In this document: positions 1 to 7,808 of the stretch, piece after piece
Numbering within the stretch: position 1 is the first letter of the stretch
Layout: every line of letters begins with the position of its first letter
NCBI GenBank assembly: GCA_027353165.1
Contig: DAIEHY010000006.1
Span: 269 to 36,334, forward strand
DNA: 36,066 nucleotides
Source: Desulfosporosinus sp.
GTDB lineage: Bacteria; Bacillota; Desulfitobacteriia; Desulfitobacteriales; Desulfitobacteriaceae
Reading direction: 5' to 3'
The notes under the pieces: model-generated
Told to the model about the DNA's origin: nothing
The model's database searches: none
Seen by the model: only the letters and a program-made list of their open reading frames with translations
Translations under genes and position numbers: made by a program

Positions 1-537
1 GTTGAAGTTCTTACTGGGTGCCTCTTTTTTATCTATGCTTTCATGAGGCTCGATTCAGAGATGCACCTTGCTCGAATGGTTTTGAACCTTTCTTTTATGG
101 CTGGGCTTGTGGCACTTTCGTTTATCGATTTAGATACATTCCGTTTGCCAGATGTACTTACTTTACCGCTTCTGGGGATAGGAATTCTGGGAGCCTTTTT
201 CATCCCAGGAAATCCTGGAGGATGGGAAAGTATAATTGGTGCTTTGGGCGCGGGAGGCTTATTCTGGATTATCGCCCGAGTTTACCCGCAAGGAATGGGA
301 CTGGGAGATGTAAAGATGGTGGCGGCAATGGGAGCATTTTTGGGATTTCCCGCAATCTTCCTAGCTGTTTTTACCGGAAGTTTTATCGGCACAGTAGTTG
401 GAGTCTTTCGTATATTTCTTGGTCGAAAACATTTTCGTCAAGAAATACCTTTTGGACCTTACCTAGCATTGGGGGCAATACTTACTTTGTTATGGGGAAC
501 CCAACTCTTCGACTGGTATTGGGCTTGGGTTAGATAG
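1..537 (+). CDS. pilD: Prepilin peptidase, type IV leader peptidase family (5' partial)
   Basis: Membrane aspartyl protease that cleaves and N-methylates type IV prepilins. Frame 1 is open from the first base, so the gene begins before the window. The first residues read VEVLTGCLFF, matching the conserved E-L-L-T-G stretch of the family, so the ATG at 43 is internal and not the start. The two catalytic aspartates are visible: one in FIDLDTFRLPD and one in the GxGD motif GMGLGDVKM. Several hydrophobic segments follow the family's multi-pass topology. The zinc-binding CxxC region would lie in the missing N-terminal part. The gene sits 30 bases upstream of a PilM-like gene, consistent with a pilus operon. 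ComC, the competence version, is the alternative name; the pilM/N/O genes next door favour a pilus role. Confidence 0.9.
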   Translation, partial: VEVLTGCLFFIYAFMRLDSEMHLARMVLNLSFMAGLVALSFIDLDTFRLPDVLTLPLLGIGILGAFFIPGNPGGWESIIGALGAGGLFWIIARVYPQGMGLGDVKMVAAMGAFLGFPAIFLAVFTGSFIGTVVGVFRIFLGRKHFRQEIPFGPYLALGAILTLLWGTQLFDWYWAWVR

Positions 538-567
538 AGAGATTTAGTCTTAAAGGAAGTGCTCTCC

Positions 568-2004
568 ATGAAGAAAAGTTCAGTCGTTTTTGAATTGACT
601 GATGGAGAAATTCGAGCATTTTGGTTTTCTGACCCTCCTGGACCATTTTCCATAAAACATGGAAAATGGTCGACATCGGTCAAATTTGACTTCATTCCAA
701 TACCGACTGGGATCATCGAACAAGGCAATGTGCGAAATGAACGTGTTTTAATTGATAGTTTGTCAACGTATCGCTCACAACTCCCTGGGGACAACCAGAA
801 GGCATATTTAGCGATTTCATTGCAACAAGGCTTTATACGAGCTTATTCGTTACCGTGGCTATCAAAACGCGACCGAACTTCGGCTGTGGCACTATTAGTG
901 GATGAGGAAATTTCTATTTCGAGATCTGATTTATTATATGATTTTCTAGTCATTTCCGAGGAAAAGCACATCGGTTCACGCATCTTACTGGGCGCAACTC
1001 GACAGAGTATACTCGTACAGTATGTTTCGATCTTTGAACAAGCAGGGTTTAAGGTTAGTGGTATAAATTTTGCGTTCTCTGTCTTGGGGCAAACATTAAA
1101 GCTTAAACCTAACGAAGATGTTCTTTATCTGCAAGGGGAATCTGGCTGCTTTCAAATGGCATTATTTCGGGGAGAAGTGCCGGAAATTGTGCGGATTTTG
1201 CCTCAGCCTCTGACTGAGGAACTAAATTGTTGTGAGAGAGTGCAAATTGAAGAAGGTGAAAGAGAGATCAGGCGATTTCTTTTATATCATAAAACACAGC
1301 AGACGGATCTGGACTTAAAACGCTTGGTTTGGTCTGGTGATTTAGTGACCGAGAAGCTGGCACAGGGGTTAGTCACGTCAAATCATATTTCGCTAGCTGA
1401 ACCATTAAAATTAAAGTGTGTTCCGGATTCCTGGCAAAAACTTCTTGAGGAATATCCAAGCCGGAGCGAAGTGTTGATGGGGTATGGACAACTAATTTTA
1501 GCACATCATCCTGTGCTCAACCTGTGGAGCCAACCAACCAGAGTCAAGAAGAATAAGCGGAGGTACTTAAGACTGGCATTTCTAACGGGTGCTATTTTGG
1601 TGGTTGGAACAATCCTGTGGATTACACTTGAGCAAACGTCGGTGTCCTTAAAACAAGAGGTACAACTACTTTCACATCAGGGTTCAGAGATTGAGGAGCA
1701 AGCAAAAGAGCAACAAGCGTTAGAAACAACTTGGAATACGTTACGGATACGAAGGGAAAAAGTGGGCGAAGCATTGACTGAGCTGCAAACCTTGTCAGGC
1801 TTGGAGATAAAAATAGAGCAAATGGTCTATAAGCAAGGAAGCATGTCGTTGAGCGGAATATCTATTGATGCAAGTAGTGTGCAAACGTTAATTCATACTC
1901 TTCGAACTATGGGGTGGGAACAACCGGTCTTGACGAGTTACAAATTGACTTCCCTCAATGAGGTTGAGTTCACAATAAGTGCTAAACATAATGTTGCCCA
2001 TTAA
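568..2004 (+). CDS. PilM-PilN fusion, type IV pilus inner-membrane platform protein
   Basis: About 478 residues. The first ~315 look like the cytoplasmic actin-like ATPase PilM. At about 318-322 the sequence NLWSQP recalls the N-terminal INLLP motif of PilN. It is followed by basic residues, one membrane helix (about 337-357, LAFLTGAILVVGTILW), a coiled-coil-like segment to about 410 and a small C-terminal domain, which is the PilN layout. PilM normally binds the cytoplasmic tail of a separate PilN, so the fusion would fix that contact. A GTG at 559 also opens this frame, but AAGGAAG (552-558) abuts it and stands 9 bases from the ATG at 568, so 568 is preferred. The PilM sequence is divergent; the assignment rests on layout and neighbours. 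Confidence 0.72.
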   Translation: MKKSSVVFELTDGEIRAFWFSDPPGPFSIKHGKWSTSVKFDFIPIPTGIIEQGNVRNERVLIDSLSTYRSQLPGDNQKAYLAISLQQGFIRAYSLPWLSKRDRTSAVALLVDEEISISRSDLLYDFLVISEEKHIGSRILLGATRQSILVQYVSIFEQAGFKVSGINFAFSVLGQTLKLKPNEDVLYLQGESGCFQMALFRGEVPEIVRILPQPLTEELNCCERVQIEEGEREIRRFLLYHKTQQTDLDLKRLVWSGDLVTEKLAQGLVTSNHISLAEPLKLKCVPDSWQKLLEEYPSRSEVLMGYGQLILAHHPVLNLWSQPTRVKKNKRRYLRLAFLTGAILVVGTILWITLEQTSVSLKQEVQLLSHQGSEIEEQAKEQQALETTWNTLRIRREKVGEALTELQTLSGLEIKIEQMVYKQGSMSLSGISIDASSVQTLIHTLRTMGWEQPVLTSYKLTSLNEVEFTISAKHNVAH

Positions 2005-2036
2005 TAAAAATGAAGATTAAGAAGGAGTGGTAGATT

Positions 2037-2600
2037 ATGGTTTTGCCCACTAGTCAGTTTAAGCTAAAATCTATCACAACTATTTTTGAAATTTTCCAAT
2101 CGTCGGAGCTTTCTTTGCGTTGGTTAAAGGGAATTACAGTGGGGTTAATGGTTTGCATATCCTTGGCCTTTCTAGTTCTCTGGCAACCAGCGTATACAGA
2201 GTTTCAATCTATCCAGAAACAAAAAGACGATTGGCTATTTATAATGACTGCGGAGGGGACAAATCTAAAATCAAATCACAATCTGTATGCTATTCCCTCA
2301 ATGGATCTGTTACCCGATATGATCGAGAAGTGTCATAACACGTTCGTAAAAGAGGGCATCGACGTAGTCAGTTTTAATGTCGAACGGTTTGGGGAAAGAA
2401 ACGAAACGGAAAACAAGAGGACTTTGGATTATGCTTTAGTTCGCTTGCGTCTCCAAGGTCAATGGAACGATATAGTGACGTCACTTAAAGGGATTGAGGA
2501 AGTGCAGGAGTTCAGTATTCATGTTCAGGAAGTCATATTAGCCTCCGAAGGGGGAGATGTGCTTCTCCGAATTTATTTTTATTCCGGTGAAATTAGGTAA
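2037..2600 (+). CDS. PilO-like type IV pilus assembly protein
   Basis: A 187-residue protein with a short cytoplasmic N-terminus, one membrane helix (about residues 30-52, ITVGLMVCISLAFLVLW), a helical stretch and a C-terminal alpha/beta domain. This is the architecture of PilO, which pairs with PilN to align the pilus machine across the membrane. AAGGAG at 2022-2027 precedes the ATG by 9 bases. Its position directly after the PilM-PilN fusion is the main support, since PilO sequences are poorly conserved. Confidence 0.65.
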   Translation: MVLPTSQFKLKSITTIFEIFQSSELSLRWLKGITVGLMVCISLAFLVLWQPAYTEFQSIQKQKDDWLFIMTAEGTNLKSNHNLYAIPSMDLLPDMIEKCHNTFVKEGIDVVSFNVERFGERNETENKRTLDYALVRLRLQGQWNDIVTSLKGIEEVQEFSIHVQEVILASEGGDVLLRIYFYSGEIR

Positions 2601-2647
2601 CAAGACAGTCTCTCGCTTCCATAATCTAATGGAGGAGGGGATATGTA

Positions 2648-3346
2648 ATGGATGGTAAAGAGTATTGCATTCAGCCTGGTGATAATTTCCATGCCCTAGC
2701 CCAGCGCTGGGGGGGGACTTGTGAAGATTTCCTTTTGGTTAATCCAAACGTTGACCCGCTCAAACTTCAAATAGGACAGAAAGTTGTTCTGCCGGAATTT
2801 AAAAGTGTTCAAAAAGGGCAAGAGCAATTTGCAGATATACATGTGGATCAGGGACAAGAGTTTGTTGGGGATTATCTGGATGAAGTCCAAATGGAAGTCG
2901 AAGGTGTTCGAGTTCGGCTTCGACGTATCGGTGAACCAAGAACTCCCCATGAAATTCACTTTATTCTTCCTAGAACCGAGATCCGTAAAATTCAGCCTGC
3001 AGGAGAATGTGGACCAACTGATGTACAAATTATGTTAAGTAATTTAGACGTTGTTCTCTCTCCACGTTTAGTAAGTGAAAAAGTGGATAGCGCAGAGCAA
3101 GGCAAACAAGCTGTTTCGTTAACTGACCAGACACAACCTAAGGCTAAAACGACTGTCCAAGGGGAGAACAAGTCTTCACAATTTAATCAGGGTCAAGTTC
3201 AACAAACATTGCTAAGTCCAAGCCAAGAATTTGGTCCCCCCCCTCCACCCTATGCTCAGAATTCACAAATCGGGGCGGAATCTTCTCAAGGGTATACGCA
3301 GGTTCAAAATCAACGGAGATGGCGTATGTCGTTCCCGTTTAAATAG
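2648..3346 (+). CDS. LysM-domain protein at the end of the pilus operon
   Basis: 232 residues. The first ~50 form one LysM peptidoglycan-binding module, recognisable from YCIQPGDNFHALAQRW, the VNPNVDP turn and the closing IGQKVVLPEF. A middle acidic beta-rich segment follows. The last ~90 residues are polar, rich in Gln and Ser with a run of prolines (about 198-203), and probably disordered. No signal peptide or membrane helix is evident, so export is uncertain. GGAGGAGGGG (2631-2640) precedes the ATG by 7 bases. The gene is the last before a strong terminator and probably belongs to the pilus operon, where it might anchor the machine to the wall. That role is inferred from position only. Confidence 0.7.
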   Translation: MDGKEYCIQPGDNFHALAQRWGGTCEDFLLVNPNVDPLKLQIGQKVVLPEFKSVQKGQEQFADIHVDQGQEFVGDYLDEVQMEVEGVRVRLRRIGEPRTPHEIHFILPRTEIRKIQPAGECGPTDVQIMLSNLDVVLSPRLVSEKVDSAEQGKQAVSLTDQTQPKAKTTVQGENKSSQFNQGQVQQTLLSPSQEFGPPPPPYAQNSQIGAESSQGYTQVQNQRRWRMSFPFK

Positions 3347-3373
3347 ATTATTCTTTCCAGACAAGTATCAAGT

Positions 3374-3410
3374 GCACAAATAAGCCCTTTTTATAGGGCT
3401 TTTTTTGTGC
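3374..3410 (+). terminator. Rho-independent terminator after the pilus operon
   Basis: AAGCCCT (3382-3388) pairs with AGGGCTT (3395-3401), followed by a T-run. An outer helix can also form between GCACAAA (3374-3380) and TTTGTGC (3404-3410), so the T-run sits inside a longer symmetric hairpin that might also work on the other strand. Confidence 0.85.
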
Positions 3411-3492
3411 TAGACCCTCATGCCGCTAACGGCAGCATCTTTAGACTAGGCGATAGTCAGATAGATTAGTGGGTATGACGTTGAAAATACTA

Positions 3493-3501
3493 TGCTATAA
3501 T
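3493..3501 (+). promoter_or_regulatory. Extended -10 promoter candidate for aroQ
   Basis: TGCTATAAT carries an exact TATAAT (3496-3501) preceded by the TGn extension. No good -35 lies 17 bases upstream; the TTGAAA at 3481 is only 9 bases away, too close. It stands about 45 bases before the aroQ start, after the preceding terminator. A small perfect hairpin, TGCCG-CTAA-CGGCA, lies at 3421-3434. Confidence 0.5.
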
Positions 3502-3545
3502 ACAAAATTGTGTTAAAATTTTAGGGTAGTTAAGGAAGTGATAAA

Positions 3546-3992
3546 TTGGCAATGATATGGGTATTTAATGGTCCTAATATAAATTTATTAGGTCTTAGAG
3601 AACCGGAACATTATGGGTCACAAACATTGACTCAAATCAATGAAGAAGTGTTAGTAACTGCGAATCTAGCGGGTATGAAAGCTGAGTGTCGGCAGACAAA
3701 TCACGAAGGAGATCTCTTGGATTGGATTCAGGCTTTGACCTCTGACGATTTTTTAATTCTTAATCCTGGGGCTTGGACGCATACAAGTTACGCAATTCGG
3801 GACGCTATTAGTGCAGTGAAAATTCCGACGGTTGAAGTCCATCTATCAAATATCCATGCCCGTGAAGCTTTTCGCGCAAATTCCGTTATCGCTCCGGTCT
3901 GTATCGGACAAGTATCAGGTCTGGGGGCAGAGGGGTATGTATTAGCAATGCGTTATGCTATTAAATATCAAGTCGGTCGGGCAAAAGCATGA
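3546..3992 (+). CDS. aroQ: 3-dehydroquinate dehydratase, type II
   Basis: Converts 3-dehydroquinate to 3-dehydroshikimate in the shikimate pathway as a cytoplasmic dodecamer. The 148-residue length is standard. Family signatures are intact: the N-terminal NGPNINLLGLREP, catalytic Tyr at about 23 in PEHYG with Arg at about 18, the NPGAWTH loop, the catalytic His at about 99 in EVHLSN, and Arg at about 110. The TTG at 3546 lies 7 bases after AAGGAAG (3532-3538). An ATG at 3552 is the alternative, with a longer 13-base spacing. The stop codon is immediately followed by period-7 sequence running to the next ribosome binding site. Confidence 0.95.
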   Translation: MAMIWVFNGPNINLLGLREPEHYGSQTLTQINEEVLVTANLAGMKAECRQTNHEGDLLDWIQALTSDDFLILNPGAWTHTSYAIRDAISAVKIPTVEVHLSNIHAREAFRANSVIAPVCIGQVSGLGAEGYVLAMRYAIKYQVGRAKA

Positions 3993-4027
3993 TTCGATAT
4001 TCAAACTACGAACTATGTACTACGATA
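3993..4027. repeat. Period-7 sequence, five heptads, aroQ-peptidase gap
   Basis: Directly after the aroQ stop codon the sequence reads TTCGATA, TTCAAAC, TACGAAC, TATGTAC, TACGATA, then the AGGGGG Shine-Dalgarno of the next gene. Five seven-base units sharing a T-A/T-C-G-A-like core fill the gap without remainder. Confidence 0.7.
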
Positions 4028-4040
4028 AGGGGGTTAGACC

Positions 4041-5102
4041 ATCAAACGCATTGAACGTTTACGTCAACGTATGCAAGAGGAAAAAGTTGATGCTTATATT
4101 GTTATTCGTCCGGAAAATGGACGGTATCTAAGCGGGTTCACCGGTGGGGAAGCAACTTTGTTTATTTCCTTAGAAAAGGCCTGTTTATTAACTGATTTTC
4201 GTTACATAGAACAAGCAAAGGCTCAGTCACCAGATTTTGAGATTATTAACTCGGGTCAGGACCACTTTGACTCTTTGTCGGAAATTGGACAAACAGTCCG
4301 GCGAGTGGGCTTTGAAGGAGACTATGTTACTTATGTAGACTATGGAAAGCTGAAAGATGCATTTTCACAAGCAGAACTTTTGTCGCTACCAAACCTTGTC
4401 AGCCATTTGCGCTCGGTGAAAGATGAGTCAGAGATCAAGCTAATTCGTCAAGCGGTCAAAATTGCAGATGATGCTTTTGCTGAGGTATTAAAGACGATCG
4501 AAATCGGACAACGGGAAGAAGAAATTGGGCTATCCTTAGAATTCTCCATGCGCCGTGCAGGAGCAAGTGGGGCTTCGTTTGATTTCATCATTGCTTCTGG
4601 TGTGCGCTCTGCTCTCCCCCATGGGACTGCTAGTTCAAAAAGGGCCCAATCGGGGGAATTCCTAACTATGGATTTTGGTGCAATCTATCAAGGTTACTGT
4701 TCAGATATTACACGGACGATCTTTTTAGGGGAACCAGAGGACAAGCACCGCGAAGTGTATGACATTGTCTTAGCAGCCCAAAAAGCAGGAATTGAAGCGG
4801 TTATCCCCGGGCGGACCGGTAAAGAAGTTGATGCGGTAGCGCGTAAACTTATTGAAGAGGCTGGCTATGGCGAATACTTTGGACATGGACTGGGACATTC
4901 TGTGGGACTGGCTATTCATGAAGGCCCCAATCTCAATAAACGGGAAGATCGTGTGCTCGAACCGGGTATGGTTGTCACCGTCGAGCCTGGCATTTATATC
5001 CCAGGTTGGGGGGGTGTCCGGATTGAGGACATTGTTTTGGTGACTGAAAAAGGCTGTGAAGTATTGACCCAAGCACCGAAAGATTTCATAATCATAGAGT
5101 AA
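4041..5102 (+). CDS. Xaa-Pro aminopeptidase family (M24) metallopeptidase
   Basis: Cytoplasmic dinuclear-metal peptidase that removes residues next to proline (PepP/PepQ/YpdF type), about 353 residues with an N-terminal creatinase-like domain and a C-terminal pita-bread domain. Metal ligands are visible: Asp in TMDFGA, Asp in CSDITRT, His in GHGLGHSVG, Glu in VTVEPGIY and Glu in GVRIED. The first ATG (4071) lacks a Shine-Dalgarno and would remove the usual N-terminus. Upstream the frame reads I-K-R-I-E-R-L-R-Q-R-M after a stop at 4035. AAGGGGG (4027-4033) sits 7 bases before an ATC at 4041, which would give the family-typical MKRIERLRQ start. ATC initiation is rare, so the start is uncertain; the identity is not. 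Confidence 0.9.
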   Translation: MKRIERLRQRMQEEKVDAYIVIRPENGRYLSGFTGGEATLFISLEKACLLTDFRYIEQAKAQSPDFEIINSGQDHFDSLSEIGQTVRRVGFEGDYVTYVDYGKLKDAFSQAELLSLPNLVSHLRSVKDESEIKLIRQAVKIADDAFAEVLKTIEIGQREEEIGLSLEFSMRRAGASGASFDFIIASGVRSALPHGTASSKRAQSGEFLTMDFGAIYQGYCSDITRTIFLGEPEDKHREVYDIVLAAQKAGIEAVIPGRTGKEVDAVARKLIEEAGYGEYFGHGLGHSVGLAIHEGPNLNKREDRVLEPGMVVTVEPGIYIPGWGGVRIEDIVLVTEKGCEVLTQAPKDFIIIE

Positions 5103-5153
5103 AGCTTGCATACTTTCTTAGTATTAGCCAGAAAACATAAGGGCAACTAAGAC

Positions 5154-5175
5154 GGCCGCTGGCCAAGGATGGCCG
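5154..5175 (+). promoter_or_regulatory. GGA-loop hairpin in the efp leader
   Basis: GGCC (5161-5164), loop AAGGAT, GGCC (5171-5174). The hexaloop has the A-N-G-G-A-N form closed by C-G, as in CsrA/RsmE-type binding hairpins. An alternative stem CGGCC (5153-5157) with GGCCG (5171-5175) could compete. The same loop occurs twice in the spoIIIA leader, at 11030-11041 and 11091-11102. Confidence 0.55.
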
Positions 5176-5260
5176 AGTGTTCCTGTAGTCAAGTTTTCTT
5201 ATATTTGGCCCGGAAACGGACAAACTAATTATAAAGAATTTTAGGGGGAAAATGGTATTT

Positions 5261-5818
5261 ATGATTTCTACAAATGATTTTAAGACAGGTCTAACGATTC
5301 AATTAGATGGTGATGTTTTCTCAGTAGTTGAGTTCCAACATGTTAAACCAGGTAAAGGAGCTGCCTTCGTTCGGACAAAGTTAAAAAATGTCAAGACTGG
5401 TGGAGTCGTTGAACGCAGGTTTAATGCCGGTGAAAAAGTGGAAAAAGCCCATGTGGAACGTCGCGAAATGGATTATCTCTATAAAGATGGAGAACATTAT
5501 GTGGTCATGGATAAGGAAACCTATGAGCAAACCTCTCTAACAGAAGGACAAATTGGAGACGGCGTTAAGTGGCTGAAAGAAAACATGACTTTAGGTGTAC
5601 TTTTTTATGATGTGGAAGTTATTGGGGTGGACGTACCTAACACGGTTCATCTAGCTGTTTCGGCTACTGAACCCGGTGTGAAAGGGGACACGGCTACGGG
5701 TGGGACAAAGCCTGCAACGTTAGAAACAGGTGCAGTGGTGCAAGTACCTTTCTTTGTCAATGAAGGGGATATGCTGATCATTGATACTCGGACGGGAAGC
5801 TATGTTCAACGGGCCTAA
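5261..5818 (+). CDS. efp: Translation elongation factor P
   Basis: Relieves ribosomes stalled at polyproline; 185 residues in three beta-barrel domains. [10 protein letters not shown] is the usual start, and [12 protein letters not shown] carries the modifiable lysine at position 32, the residue used in Bacillus-type EF-P. The C-terminal domain ends with the expected [17 protein letters not shown]. An ATG at 5252 opens the same frame, but AGGGGG (5243-5248) lies only 3 bases from it. The ATG at 5261 has a longer spacing of 12 but matches the family N-terminus. The efp leader contains a GGA-loop hairpin. No EF-P-modifying enzyme is encoded nearby. Confidence 0.96.
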   Translation: MISTNDFKTGLTIQLDGDVFSVVEFQHVKPGKGAAFVRTKLKNVKTGGVVERRFNAGEKVEKAHVERREMDYLYKDGEHYVVMDKETYEQTSLTEGQIGDGVKWLKENMTLGVLFYDVEVIGVDVPNTVHLAVSATEPGVKGDTATGGTKPATLETGAVVQVPFFVNEGDMLIIDTRTGSYVQRA

Positions 5819-5826
5819 CAACTGAA

Positions 5827-5861
5827 ATCAGAGATCTGGGGCCAGAAGTCAGAGTCTTGGT
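5827..5861. repeat. Period-7 sequence, five heptads, efp-rnj gap
   Basis: ATCAGAG, ATCTGGG, GCCAGAA, GTCAGAG, TCTTGGT: five consecutive seven-base units with a Y-C-A-G-A-like core. The base pattern differs from the C-G-A-rich heptads elsewhere in the window, but the period is the same. Confidence 0.45.
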
Positions 5862-5909
5862 GGTAAGCATTAAGGTTTTAAAAATTGAAACAAAGTTATG
5901 ACATGATAT

Positions 5910-5961
5910 CACCTCCAATGGGGCAGAATAACTTAAGCTGTTACCAGAGGAGGTGTTTTTT
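5910..5961 (+). promoter_or_regulatory. SD-sequestering hairpin with T-run before RNase J
   Basis: CACCTCC (5910-5916) is fully complementary to GGAGGTG (5949-5955), which is the Shine-Dalgarno of the next gene. The 32-base loop contains a smaller TAAC/GTTA pairing. The 3' arm runs directly into seven T residues (to 5961) that contain the TTG start codon. As RNA, the fold would hide the ribosome binding site and also look like an intrinsic terminator. Confidence 0.55.
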
Positions 5962-7637
5962 TGTTATCTCGACAAACGTCAAAGCTTAGCATAATTCCCC
6001 TTGGCGGGACTGGAGAAATCGGAAAAAATTTACTCGTTTTTGAATATGAAGATTCTATTGTACTTATTGATGGTGGAGTAAAGTTTCCAGACGAAGAACT
6101 ACTCGGCATCGATTTGGTGATTCCAGACATCACTTATTTGGTAAAGAATCGTGAGCGTATTAAAGGACTCTTCATTACACATGGACACGAGGACCATATT
6201 GGTGGACTGCCATTTATTTTGCCCAAATTAAATATCCCTGTATATGGTACAAAATTAGCCTTGGGGTTGGTTAGAGCGAAGTTTCAGGAGCGAACTTCTT
6301 ATCCTGAATCCTTGTTACACATGCTAGAACCTGGTGAACGTATACAGGCAGGGGCTTTTGAAGTAGAAGCATTTCGGGTAACTCATAGTATTCCAGACTC
6401 AGTCGGATATTCTCTGCTTTCGCCAGTTGGACGAGTGGTCTATACAGGGGATTTTAAGGTCGACTATACCCCCATTGACGGACAGAATATGGATTTAGGA
6501 AAACTTGCGGCATGGGGTGAGGAAGGAATATTAGCCCTGCTTTGTGACTCCACCAATGCTGAAAGGCCGGGTGTTACCATGTCCGAAGGGACAGTCGGGA
6601 AAGCATTACAAGAGAATTTCGAACGCGCTAAAGGTAAAATTATTATGGCATCGTTCGCCTCAAATGTTCATCGAATCCAGCAAGCGATTGATGCTGCCTC
6701 TATGGTAGGTAGAAAGGTCTGTGTCGTTGGAAGAAGCATGGAGAACGTGGTTCGCACTGCGTTGGATTTAGGCTATTTAAAGCTCCCTAGCCCAGATATT
6801 CTCGTTGAAAGTACAGAAGTAGGAAACATCCCCTCTACAAAATTATTGGTTCTGACCACTGGGAGCCAAGGAGAGCCACTAGCTGCTTTGACGCGAATGG
6901 CTACTCGGAGCCATCGACAAATTAACGTTCTCGCAGGGGATATGGTAATAATTGCGGCAACTCCAATACCCGGCAACGAAAAACTCGTAGGAAAGACCAT
7001 TAATCACCTTTATCAGATTGGTGCGGAAGTCGTGACTAAAGAAATGGGACAAGTCCATGTATCCGGACACGCCAACCAAGAAGAGATTAAACTGGTAATA
7101 CGCCTTACCCGCCCTCATTTTCTGATTCCCCATCACGGCGAAATCAGGCATCAAGTTGCTCTAAAACGGATTGGACATTCGCTTGGTTACTCGGATTCCG
7201 ATATTGCTTTAACTCAACTGGGTTCACGCGTTGAACTATCCTCGGAACGCATGGAATTTGGAGAACGTGTAGAGGCGGGAAGTGTTTACATCGATGGTCT
7301 GGGGGTAGGAGATGTGGGACAGATTGTCCTGCGGGATCGGCAGCAGTTGGCGCAAGACGGCGTAGTAGTAGTGGTGGCTGCGCTCTCCAAAGGGAAACCT
7401 TATAAAATTTTGTCTGGGCCGGATATTATTTCTCGAGGATTTACCTTTATGAAGGAAGCAGAAATACTGGTAGAGGGAGCTAGAAAAGTGGTAGAAGCAA
7501 CCTTAGAGAGCCAGTTCCAGAAAGAACAAATGGAATGGGCAACTCTAAAATCCAGTATTCGTGATAATTTGAGTAGATATTTATGGGATAAAACCCGGCG
7601 ACGACCTATGATTTTGCCTGTGTTACTATATTATTAA
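5961..7637 (+). CDS. rnj: Ribonuclease J
   Basis: Endo- and 5'-3' exoribonuclease of the beta-CASP metallo-beta-lactamase group, central to RNA processing and decay in Firmicutes. 558 residues, the usual length. The zinc motif H-x-H-x-D-H is at about 74-79 (THGHEDHIGG). Other family blocks are THSIPDSVGYS, YTGDFKVDYTP, LLCDSTNAERPG, MASFASNVHRIQQ and, in the beta-CASP part, HVSGHANQEE and PHHGEIRH. The start is a TTG 5 bases after GGAGGTG, inside a T-run. The Shine-Dalgarno lies in a hairpin arm, so feedback control of this RNase through its own leader is possible. A terminator follows. Confidence 0.95.
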   Translation: MLSRQTSKLSIIPLGGTGEIGKNLLVFEYEDSIVLIDGGVKFPDEELLGIDLVIPDITYLVKNRERIKGLFITHGHEDHIGGLPFILPKLNIPVYGTKLALGLVRAKFQERTSYPESLLHMLEPGERIQAGAFEVEAFRVTHSIPDSVGYSLLSPVGRVVYTGDFKVDYTPIDGQNMDLGKLAAWGEEGILALLCDSTNAERPGVTMSEGTVGKALQENFERAKGKIIMASFASNVHRIQQAIDAASMVGRKVCVVGRSMENVVRTALDLGYLKLPSPDILVESTEVGNIPSTKLLVLTTGSQGEPLAALTRMATRSHRQINVLAGDMVIIAATPIPGNEKLVGKTINHLYQIGAEVVTKEMGQVHVSGHANQEEIKLVIRLTRPHFLIPHHGEIRHQVALKRIGHSLGYSDSDIALTQLGSRVELSSERMEFGERVEAGSVYIDGLGVGDVGQIVLRDRQQLAQDGVVVVVAALSKGKPYKILSGPDIISRGFTFMKEAEILVEGARKVVEATLESQFQKEQMEWATLKSSIRDNLSRYLWDKTRRRPMILPVLLYY

Positions 7638-7655
7638 TCAATCGTTCGTTTTAAG

Positions 7656-7699
7656 CAGAGCGCTGCGGTCAGTTTAAATGTCCGCTTGTGCTCTGTTTT
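7656..7699 (+). terminator. Rho-independent terminator after rnj
   Basis: CAGAGC (7656-7661) pairs with GCTCTG (7690-7695), and inside it GCGG (7665-7668) pairs with CCGC (7682-7685). TTTTAGTTTT follows. Confidence 0.8.
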
Positions 7700-7808
7700 A
7701 GTTTTATAGATTTAAATTTAGATAGATAAATTGTGAAACTCCGGGTTACTTGGCAGGAAAATCATTAGAATTAGAGAATATAACTCACTCTAGGAAGGGG
7801 GCCTGTAA

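Noticed and set aside
18-533. 171-codon + strand ORF at the start of the window
   Set aside because: It is frame-shifted over the prepilin peptidase, whose frame carries both catalytic aspartates.
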